Position numbers and translations under genes: made by a program | Shown here: positions 44,379 through 49,834 of the stretch, piece after piece | Layout: each line of letters begins with the position of its first letter | Numbering within the stretch: the first letter of the stretch is position 1 | Origin: Yersinia massiliensis CCUG 53443 | GTDB lineage: Bacteria; Pseudomonadota; Gammaproteobacteria; Enterobacterales; Enterobacteriaceae | Length of the DNA stretch: 64,000 nucleotides | Direction: 5' to 3' | NCBI RefSeq assembly: GCF_000312485.1 | Contig: NZ_HE997643.1 | Coordinates: 610,806 to 674,805, forward strand | Notes under the pieces: model-generated | Told to the model about the DNA's origin: nothing | Database searches by the model: none | Seen by the model: the letters and a program-made list of their open reading frames with translations, nothing else

Positions 44379-44905
44379 GATTGAGTGGCCGCAGTTAACT
44401 CATTGAGTCGTGCCGCGAATACGACACGGATCTGGCTTGGCGTCATTGGCACTATTGCAATGTCAGCCAGAGGGATACCCTCAAGCATCGGCCATTCCTT
44501 ACCATCATCGATGTCTAGTTCTTGGCGTTCGGTTGCCAGCATAATCAGATCGCAGTAATGGACGACTTCTGACTTTTCCGCAGGAAGCCCAAACTTTTCA
44601 CGAATGGCCATATCGATTCGATGCTCAATAACTTTGTAATCAGGCAGTAGGCGTTTAAGAGGGGAGGGAATATCTCTGCAATATGCCTCGCTTGCATCAT
44701 GCAATAAGGCTTCAAAAGCGAATTCTTCCGGCACAATTTGGCTCATTAACCAGCAGTGTTGAGCTACGGAGTAGAATACTGGTAATTGCCCAGCAAAACG
44801 GCAGTCATTGGATAAGCCTTGAATAATATCTTTATCGCTAATACTGCTAGGAATAGGATTCAAATAATCAAAGGTCAAACCTGAATAAGTAGTAATACAA
44901 GTCAT
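44375..44905 (-). CDS. HD-domain nucleotidase-like phage protein (YfdR-like)
   Basis: 176 residues from ATG 44905, which lies 7 bases after GTGTGGAG; the frame extends upstream without a ribosome site. HD-domain metal motifs are visible: His in YSVAQHCWLM, the HD pair in EALLHDASEAY, and a downstream Asp in YCDLIMLATER. The family includes YfbR 5'-deoxynucleotidase and prophage YfdR. In the E. coli CPS-53 prophage yfdP, yfdQ and yfdR are neighbours, as here. Probable role in phage nucleotide metabolism or host replication control, by inference. Confidence 0.8.
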   Translation of the reverse strand: MTCITTYSGLTFDYLNPIPSSISDKDIIQGLSNDCRFAGQLPVFYSVAQHCWLMSQIVPEEFAFEALLHDASEAYCRDIPSPLKRLLPDYKVIEHRIDMAIREKFGLPAEKSEVVHYCDLIMLATERQELDIDDGKEWPMLEGIPLADIAIVPMTPSQIRVVFAARLNELTAATQS

Positions 44906-44998
44906 AAATATACTCCACACGGTTTTTAGGTAATATCCAGCCAAATACCCCATTGCTGGGATATTTGAAGTGATACTATTAAATTAAGGTTTAATTAA

Positions 44999-45826
44999 TT
45001 ATGCTTTGAATTTACCGATAAACGTTTCAACTTCGACGTCTTTAAATTTATCGGTAAGTAGTTCTAGAAATTCAACAGCAATTTTTTCTTCTTCCGCTTC
45101 TAATTGAACAATGCGTAATACTAAAACGGGAACATTGCCACCAGTGAGGATGCTATAACGCAATTTAAAACGGCGTTCACCCAATCCCTCATAGGGAATA
45201 CATTTAAATTCAAACGCTGTTGGCATAACATCTTTACTTTTGGCTTCGACACTTTCCATTACGGAGCGTTTCGCGCTGAAATCTTGGTCTTCATGATCGG
45301 CAGAGCTGGTTTGCTCGATAGTGATACGACGAACTGCACCAACGGCTTTCTTTATATCGAGTACCACGCCGTCTGCATCAAAGGCTAGCAAGAACTCACG
45401 GTAATCTTCTAACCATTCAGCAAGTTCTTTCTGAGACTGCTTGCGACCATCAATATTAAGCAGTTCGCGGAATGGAGCGGTTTTCTTGAGACTCAGACTG
45501 GCGGTGTTATCTGCATGTCCGGGATTAGATAACGTGCCAATATTAAAGATGGTTTGTGCGCGCATTTCATCAGCATCAATAAAACAGCGAACACCTTCAC
45601 CAGCATAACCAGAAGAATATTTTACATACTCATCAATGCTGCTGGTTTCCATAGAACCACGGAAGCGGTAGCGCTCAAGCTGGAACTGCTCAAGACTTTT
45701 AACTGAAACGCTAGAGGGTAAAGCAATGGTATCGCAAGCGGTGGAAGCTAATTTCCGTTCAACTAATGATGCTAAAACCATATCGCGAATTTCGGTGATG
45801 GCTGATGAATCTAATTGTTGAGACAT
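44999..45826 (-). CDS. DUF2303 phage protein (YfdQ-like)
   Basis: 275 residues. The conserved blocks RYRFRGSMETSSIDEYVKY, FNIGTLSNPGHADNTASL and REFLLAFDADGV fit the DUF2303/YfdQ family, widespread in lambdoid early left regions but of unknown function. AAGGA lies 6 bases before ATG 45826. It lies in the yfdP-yfdQ-yfdR order and has no signal or membrane segment. Confidence 0.82.
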   Translation of the reverse strand: MSQQLDSSAITEIRDMVLASLVERKLASTACDTIALPSSVSVKSLEQFQLERYRFRGSMETSSIDEYVKYSSGYAGEGVRCFIDADEMRAQTIFNIGTLSNPGHADNTASLSLKKTAPFRELLNIDGRKQSQKELAEWLEDYREFLLAFDADGVVLDIKKAVGAVRRITIEQTSSADHEDQDFSAKRSVMESVEAKSKDVMPTAFEFKCIPYEGLGERRFKLRYSILTGGNVPVLVLRIVQLEAEEEKIAVEFLELLTDKFKDVEVETFIGKFKA

Positions 45827-45873
45827 ATAAAGTCCTTAAGAATATAAATAAATTATGATCGAGTGATGAGTAA

Positions 45874-46245
45874 TTAATTTACGGTTTTTAATTTACCGTC
45901 TGTTTCACCTTTAATTGTAAATAGCTGGCCCTGATCTTCTTGCATAATTGCCAGCTTGCCGCCTTTCCCAACATACATAGGCGTTTCGGTCGTATCTTCT
46001 TCGGAGGACTTACCGCGAGGTGTTGGGGTAGTAAATTTCAGTTTATGGGCGATCATTACGCGCTTTTCTTCCATTGAATTACTCATGCGAGATAGATCAA
46101 ATTCAATGGTTACCTTTCCTTTGCCGCCATTATTTAGAACGCCTAACGCGGCAGCATTTAAAGCAGCTGATATTTTATTTTCGAAAATACCGGCATCCAG
46201 CTCACCAAGAAATTCCGGCACCACGGTTTTTCTTTCTTCGCTCAT
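45874..46245 (-). CDS. Phage early protein (YfdP-like)
   Basis: 123 residues, soluble, mixed charge, with KVTIEFDLSRMSNSMEEKRVMIAHKLKF suggesting a beta-alpha fold (split blocks). Position directly before the DUF2303 gene matches yfdP in CPS-53. Function unknown. AGAGGATC precedes ATG 46245. Confidence 0.72.
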   Translation of the reverse strand: MSEERKTVVPEFLGELDAGIFENKISAALNAAALGVLNNGGKGKVTIEFDLSRMSNSMEEKRVMIAHKLKFTTPTPRGKSSEEDTTETPMYVGKGGKLAIMQEDQGQLFTIKGETDGKLKTVN

Positions 46246-46292
46246 CGGGGTGATCCTCTGTTATGCAGCTTGCACTGCAGGTTAGTTACTCC

Positions 46293-46376
46293 ACACACAG
46301 AGAAGTGCACCGATCCGGGGGCTTTATACTGTACAGGTTTAAAGGAAAAACCCGTCCGGAGCACTTCTCTGTGTGT
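46293..46376 (-). ncRNA. Long hairpin in the leader of the yfdP-like gene
   Basis: Perfect 16-bp inverted repeat ACACACAGAGAAGTGC (46293-46308) and GCACTTCTCTGTGTGT (46361-46376), with a further TCCGG/CCGGA pairing inside. On the minus-strand transcript it ends directly at a GTGTGGAGTA motif, about 50 bases before the yfdP-like start. It could be a terminator, processing site or translation control element; no T-run follows, so simple termination is unlikely. Confidence 0.7.
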
Positions 46377-46447
46377 AAAAAGTGCGGCTGGCCATAACTG
46401 GTGTTGGCAGGCGCAGCCGCTAAAGACACAGCACAGCAATGGAACAA

Positions 46448-46579
46448 GGTTGTAGTAGTGGGATTCGAACCCACATAACGTCCGGCCGGTCCGCATGAGA
46501 TAATCTGGGTTATGAACCTTGATTAGTGCTCACCTCCCTCTTCTGAGGGCGCTCTATCCGGATTGAGCTATACCACAAC
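46448..46579 (-). ncRNA. tRNA-like RNA with enlarged centre
   Basis: On the minus strand the ends pair over 9 bp (GUUGUGGUA / UACUACAAC), which includes a 7-bp acceptor stem, then U8-A9, a D arm GCUC-(10 nt)-GAGC (46551-46568), and a perfect T arm GUGGG-UUCGAAU-CCCAC (46458-46474). A discriminator A and CC follow, then U rather than A, so no encoded CCA. Between the D and T arms lie 76 nt instead of about 22: a CCCUC-AGAA-GAGGG hairpin and a UAAUC...GAUUA hairpin with loop UUCAUAA, like a CAU (Met) anticodon loop. It is not a standard tRNA; a decayed tRNA or a dedicated mimic are both possible. Confidence 0.65.
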
Positions 46580-46704
46580 GGTAAGAGCATTGCCGGTGTC
46601 TGAATCGAACAGACCATTTCCTTGCCCATCACCAGATAATAAAAAATCTATCTGGCGTCTGGAATTGAACCGGACTCAATGCCTTGCTCGTCAATGCTCT
46701 TACC
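46580..46704 (-). ncRNA. Structured RNA closed by 13-bp stem with two T-arm-like hairpins
   Basis: GGTAAGAGCATTG and its perfect complement CAATGCTCTTACC (46692-46704 and 46580-46592 on this strand) enclose about 100 nt. Inside, on the minus strand, are T-arm-like hairpins GUCCGG-UUCAAUU-CCAGAC (46657-46675, one mismatch) and GUCUG-UUCGAUU-CAGAC (46598-46614, perfect), and a hairpin with arms CCAGATA/TATCTGG (46632-46655). GGUAAGAGCA also resembles a tRNA D-arm 3' half. It directly adjoins the tRNA-like element at 46579. Function unknown. Confidence 0.6.
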
Positions 46705-46752
46705 TGTTGTGTGCCGGTTACGGCTCCGGTGTCGATTCCCTTTTGTGTCGCT

Positions 46753-46782
46753 TTATCAGCGCTGATAACGAAGGAAAGAGCG
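46753..46782 (-). promoter_or_regulatory. boxA-like sequence followed by hairpin (possible nut-type site)
   Basis: Minus-strand RNA reads CGCUCUUUCC (46782-46773), close to boxA of lambda nut and rrn antiterminators, then a 16-base palindrome TTATCAGCGCTGATAA (46753-46768). A second boxA-like TGCTCTTACC occurs at 46580-46589. No N-type protein gene is visible. Assignment is speculative. Confidence 0.35.
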
Positions 46783-46809
46783 ACCGTATGCAGTGTGGTG
46801 TTCGTGGTA

Positions 46810-46923
46810 TTACTCAAAGACAACGTTTAAAACTTCCTGCAGATCGCCATCACACAGGGCGATATACCCATCTGAATACATGTATTGAAGCCATTCGATA
46901 CTGATATTTCTGTAGTTAGCCAT
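46810..46923 (-). CDS. Small phage protein, 37 aa, first ORF of predicted pL transcript
   Basis: ATG 46923 to TAA 46810 encodes MANYRNISIEWLQYMYSDGY followed by IALCDGDLQEVLNVVFE. A strong ribosome site AGTGTGGAGTAA ends 6 bases before the ATG. The sequence is aromatic then acidic, with no membrane segment. It occupies the place of N in lambda but has none of the arginine-rich character of N proteins. I do not recognise it. The ribosome site shares the GTGTGGAGTA motif found before several genes of this prophage. Confidence 0.65.
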   Translation of the reverse strand: MANYRNISIEWLQYMYSDGYIALCDGDLQEVLNVVFE

Positions 46924-47029
46924 TTCAATTACTCCACACTGTTAACCCTGTTTAGCGAATCATCCGGTGTTTCGTATGCCACCGGTAGCTACTACGTGGG
47001 CGTCCTTCCTGTTCGCTGTTGATGAGTTG

Positions 47030-47059
47030 AATGTACCTAAAGTTACCTTTACATGTCAA
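47030..47059 (-). promoter_or_regulatory. Predicted leftward early promoter pL
   Basis: On the minus strand a perfect -35 TTGACA (47054-47059) is followed after 18 bases by TACATT (47030-47035). The repressor operator GTACCTAAAGTTAC overlaps the -10. Transcription would start near 47023 and enter the 37-codon ORF, the structured RNA tract, yfdPQR-like genes, xis and int. Confidence 0.72.
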
Positions 47060-47081
47060 CACAAAGAGTACCTAAGGTTAC
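47033..47081. promoter_or_regulatory. Left operators (two sites)
   Basis: GTACCTAAAGTTAC (47033-47046) and GTACCTAAGGTTAC (47068-47081) share the pattern GTAMC-N4-GTTAC with the two sites next to cI. The first overlaps the pL -10, the second lies just upstream of its -35. Predicted CI/Cro binding sites. Confidence 0.75.
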
Positions 47082-47113
47082 ATTTAATTTTGATTGTAGA
47101 ATGACAGGTACAA

Positions 47114-47137
47114 AAAAACCGGCATATGCCGGTTTTT
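47114..47137. terminator. Palindromic terminator downstream of cI
   Basis: 24-bp perfect palindrome centred on CATATG with A-run and T-run ends (AAAAACCGGC / GCCGGTTTTT). It lies 14 bases past the cI stop and would insulate cI from the pL unit. Confidence 0.85.
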
Positions 47138-47151
47138 GTTGTTTGGTTGAA

Positions 47152-47811
47152 TTAGAGGTCTTGAGTAACCTGGATAACTCTTCCTATGATTCGGCAGTTA
47201 CCATTTATTTCTATAGGCTTAAATGCTGGATTTAAAGGCATCAAGTAACGATTAGGGCCATCCCAAACAAGTTTTTTCACTGTAGCCTCCGCTGTACCAT
47301 CTATTACCGCCACAACAATTTTTCCGTAAATCTCGTCAAGGGAGCCATAATGAGGCTCCACAATAACCATAGAACCCTCTGGGATTGTCGGCAGACCATT
47401 CGGGTTTGTCATTGACTCCCCGCGAACTATCAATGCGAATGCTTCATCTGAAACTTTCATTGTTGTGTGACACCACCCAATGACATCAGATAGACGTGCT
47501 GCTGCGTTTGTATCTGTCCACTCCCCAGCCTGTACAGAAGATATTACAGGCACTGCGAATGGTACTAAGGGGACGGGCTTAAGGACTGTATCATCTTTAG
47601 GGTTATCTCCGGTCCCATATAAAAGCCACTCTGGTGTTGTAGATAAAACAATAGCCAATTGGTGAAGATTCTCTCCATCCGGCTTAGTTACACCAGTTTC
47701 CCATTTGGTAACGGAGACGCGACTAACCCCAAGCACTTTAGCCAATCCTGCCTGAGTCATGTCTAGCTGTAACCGCCGAGAACGAATTCTCTCATTCATT
47801 TCACTTTTCAT
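47152..47811 (-). CDS. cI: CI-type repressor, RecA-cleavable
   Basis: 219 residues from ATG 47811. The N-terminal helix-turn-helix spans about residues 17-40 (TQAGLAKVLGVSRVSVTKWE). The C-terminal S24 peptidase domain has the Ala95-Gly96 cleavage site in SSVQAGEW, the nucleophile Ser133 in RGESMTN and the Lys near 179 in ATVKKLVW. So SOS-induced self-cleavage is expected. An operator abuts the ATG, so the mRNA from pRM may be leaderless as in lambda; ATG 47799 is an alternative start. Confidence 0.92.
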   Translation of the reverse strand: MKSEMNERIRSRRLQLDMTQAGLAKVLGVSRVSVTKWETGVTKPDGENLHQLAIVLSTTPEWLLYGTGDNPKDDTVLKPVPLVPFAVPVISSVQAGEWTDTNAAARLSDVIGWCHTTMKVSDEAFALIVRGESMTNPNGLPTIPEGSMVIVEPHYGSLDEIYGKIVVAVIDGTAEATVKKLVWDGPNRYLMPLNPAFKPIEINGNCRIIGRVIQVTQDL

Positions 47812-47873
47812 GTAACCAATGTTACATGAGTTTAATGTGAAAAGTGTTTGCTCTATCATGTACCTTTTGTTAC
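47812..47873. promoter_or_regulatory. Right operator/promoter region between cI and cro
   Basis: Operators GTAACCAATGTTAC (47812-47825, perfectly symmetric) and GTACCTTTTGTTAC (47860-47873) share the GTAMC-N4-GTTAC pattern with the left operators. A partial third half-site GTAACCAAC begins at 47883. A pR-like element TTGCTC-N17-TACCTT overlaps the second site. pR drives cro rightward and pRM drives cI leftward. Confidence 0.75.
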
Positions 47874-47904
47874 CTTTATTTTGTAACCAACTACAGGAGT
47901 GAGC

Positions 47905-48102
47905 ATGAAAAAGATATTAGTTACTGATTATTTTGGAGGCGTAGCGAAAACAGCATCGGCTCTAAATATCAGTCATCCCGCAGTATGTCGGTGGGGTGAA
48001 ATAATCCCTGAGAAACAAGCGCTAAAAGTGGAGAAGATAACTAAAGGTGATTTGAAATACGACCCCGCGCTTTACAAAAAGACTACGGCACCAGCGGCTT
48101 AA
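47905..48102 (+). CDS. cro: Cro-like repressor
   Basis: 65-residue protein with a helix-turn-helix (AKTASALNISHPAVCRWGE, about residues 13-31) followed by LKVEKITKGDLKYDP, typical of small Cro proteins. ATG 47905 follows AGGAG by 5 bases; a GTG at 47899 lies inside the ribosome site. Divergent from cI across shared operators. Confidence 0.85.
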   Translation: MKKILVTDYFGGVAKTASALNISHPAVCRWGEIIPEKQALKVEKITKGDLKYDPALYKKTTAPAA

Positions 48103-48145
48103 GTTAAACCACCAAAAGGGGAGATAGATTGTGGATATAGCGTGG

Positions 48146-48574
48146 TTATTTCTTTCTGATAAACGTAAGAAGCTCATTTATGGCGGGAATAATTCCCTCA
48201 CCATGGCGGATGCTCGCGATCATGCTGTTGTCATGGTAGTACTCAACGGCATCAAGAGCAGTAAAGTAATTATCAATGGCTCTATTGTATTTTTCTGCCT
48301 GTCTAATGCTCATGTGAATGCTGAGATGTTCGAGTTCATCTCGACTGATGTAGGGGTAGTCAGCATCTCCAGCCTCAAACTCTCTCAAAACCCGCAGAAA
48401 TCTCCGCCGCAGTGGAACGGAAACGGTGTTGAATTCCTTACGCCTGTCTCTATTCACACTAAGCCAGTGGCCGAACCAAGTACCCAAACCAAAAGAAATA
48501 ACAGCCCACAAAAAAATGATGAGGGGAGGGTTAGTGTTGAAAAACAGAGCGAACTCACTCCAGAGGGTAGTCAT
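48146..48574 (-). CDS. Single-span membrane protein, antisense within the cro-cII interval
   Basis: 142 residues from ATG 48574, with AGGAG 12 bases upstream. It has one membrane helix (about residues 15-38), then basic residues RDRRKEFN and a soluble charged helical domain. I recall similar single-span phage proteins with an RDRRKEFN motif but no known function. It is transcribed against pR, so it may be expressed from the prophage and act in immunity or exclusion; that is inference. The opposite strand is also open across this region (see rejected items). Confidence 0.65.
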   Translation of the reverse strand: MTTLWSEFALFFNTNPPLIIFLWAVISFGLGTWFGHWLSVNRDRRKEFNTVSVPLRRRFLRVLREFEAGDADYPYISRDELEHLSIHMSIRQAEKYNRAIDNYFTALDAVEYYHDNSMIASIRHGEGIIPAINELLTFIRKK

Positions 48575-48937
48575 AAATTTTGGCAACTCCTTTTAAGCAT
48601 GATTGCTACTTCTTTGTTTTTATTACCATTAGGCGCTTATTTCGGCATGCGGGGAACGCTTCGCCACGACTGGGCTAAGCATAAATCAAAGCGTCGAGTA
48701 CCGAAAGCACTCCCGCTGGCGATGATTTTAATCTTGTCCATACCCCGCCGCATTAAGCCCCGTTGCTGGCAAATATGGGAACAGCGCCATTGGTTTAGAG
48801 ATATGAAGGAATGCCACGGGCTGGAGCGGGCCTATGAAGACACACAGTTTTGGAAATGGTCAATCAATAAGACCGATTACCAATAGAGATTAAAGCAATA
48901 AATTAACAACCAAAACAGCCAAAGAGAGAGAAACATT
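48575..48937. other. Stretch without a confident gene
   Basis: 363 bases between the minus-strand membrane gene and the CII-like gene. It should contain the membrane gene's promoter. An open plus frame (48599-48886) would encode about 95 residues with a hydrophobic start and a Trp-rich end, but has no ribosome site; I leave it uncalled. AAAGAGAGAG at 48921-48930 serves the next gene. Confidence 0.5.
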
Positions 48938-49471
48938 GTGGATAACAAACACTTTCCAACTCAGCCGGATATCAGTGACGCAATACATCAGCTGATCACT
49001 CAAACGCCGGGCAAGTATGACGCGATGGCAAAACAGCTTTGTCCACTGACTGGTACCGAGAATGCGTTACGTAATCGGGTGCGTCAGCTTGCAGGGCAGG
49101 TGGTGCCATTTGGGATGGCGGTAGAGATGGAATCAATCTCTGGACGTTCCGATATCACCGAAGCCATGTGCAAACGTGCTGGTGGTGTTTTCGTGAAATT
49201 ACCAGTGATAGATGAAGTAGAGAATGAGGAACTGCTTGTTAAGTTTAATGATTTGTTGGGGGCTTTAGGTGATTTCAGTCGCGCTCACAATGAGTTTACC
49301 GCTGATGGCATTTTGGATCGCAATGAAAGCAAGCGATTAAAAGCAAAAGGTTACAGAGCGCAGTCATTGATAGCAGAGATATGGGTAGTAACAGAAATGC
49401 TCTTAGGTGAGGGTGACGCCCCAGTGTGCGGCACTGAGGCGTCGGGTGCATTAACTAAACGTGTGGAGTAA
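48938..49471 (+). CDS. CII/YmfL-type phage regulator (CP76 family)
   Basis: 177 residues starting at GTG 48938. The N-terminal half (DAIHQLITQTPGKYDAMAKQL ... ENALRNRVRQLAGQVVPFGMA) is a predicted helix-turn-helix of the phage regulatory CII/CP76 group, which includes YmfL of e14. The C-terminal half is helical (NEELLVKFNDLLGALGDFSRAHNE). Position after cro fits a CII-type activator, though it is unrelated in size to lambda CII. Role inferred. Confidence 0.75.
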   Translation: MDNKHFPTQPDISDAIHQLITQTPGKYDAMAKQLCPLTGTENALRNRVRQLAGQVVPFGMAVEMESISGRSDITEAMCKRAGGVFVKLPVIDEVENEELLVKFNDLLGALGDFSRAHNEFTADGILDRNESKRLKAKGYRAQSLIAEIWVVTEMLLGEGDAPVCGTEASGALTKRVE

Positions 49472-49478
49472 TTAACGC

Positions 49479-49640
49479 ATGAACATTGTAGCGGCTAAAC
49501 GTTCTATTCCGCAACTGCGTTGCGTTTGTGTCAGTCCGTTCCGGTATGAACGAATGATAAAGGGCCGGTGGGTAACGTGCAACCACAGCAGAGCGCGGGG
49601 AATTGTGGGTGTAGTTCGCCGCAAGTGGGGTCGTGTATGA
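49479..49640 (+). CDS. Small basic phage protein, 53 aa
   Basis: ATG 49479 follows GTGTGGAGTAATTAACGC and the frame ends at TGA 49638-49640, overlapping the next ATG. It encodes MNIVAAKRSIPQLRCVCVSP followed by a very basic region with two further Cys-containing segments and ending RRKWGRV. Strong ribosome site and translational coupling to the DUF4222 gene support it. Product not recognised. Confidence 0.6.
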   Translation: MNIVAAKRSIPQLRCVCVSPFRYERMIKGRWVTCNHSRARGIVGVVRRKWGRV

Positions 49641-49834
49641 CTAATCCCGGCTCAACCACAACAAACCCCATTCAATTGCTTGATCGGTACTACAACGACA
49701 AGCGCGGTATTCGCGTTCACGTTATTGGTTACGACAGTACTACCGGTGAGGTCATTTTTCGGCGTGATGACTATGAACATGATTGTTCAATACCCATCAG
49801 GCGGTTTAGAAAAGAATATAAGGCGGTTATATGA
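49637..49834 (+). CDS. DUF4222 phage protein
   Basis: 65-residue soluble protein. IQLLDRYYNDKRGIRVHV and YEHDCSIPIRRFRKEY fit the DUF4222 family common between cII and replication genes in lambdoid phages. ATG 49637 overlaps the preceding stop, and its own stop overlaps the next start (ATGA). Function unknown. Confidence 0.78.
   Translation: MTNPGSTTTNPIQLLDRYYNDKRGIRVHVIGYDSTTGEVIFRRDDYEHDCSIPIRRFRKEYKAVI

Noticed and set aside
46448-46579. Ordinary tRNA-Met gene
   Set aside because: The region between the D and T arms is about three times too long, CCA is not encoded, and the CAU hairpin has internal mismatches.
46563-46904. 113-codon plus-strand ORF across the structured RNA tract
   Set aside because: It runs antisense to the tRNA-like arms and the 37-codon ORF, has no ribosome site, and its sequence is composed of hairpin arms.
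48131-48886. 251-codon plus-strand ORF after cro with a good GGGGAG ribosome site
   Set aside because: It shares codon phase with the minus-strand membrane-protein gene, and such antisense frames often stay open by chance. Its translation is Ser/Pro/Asn-rich without domain character, while the minus product looks like a normal single-span protein. I cannot exclude that its last third (48599-48886) is coding.
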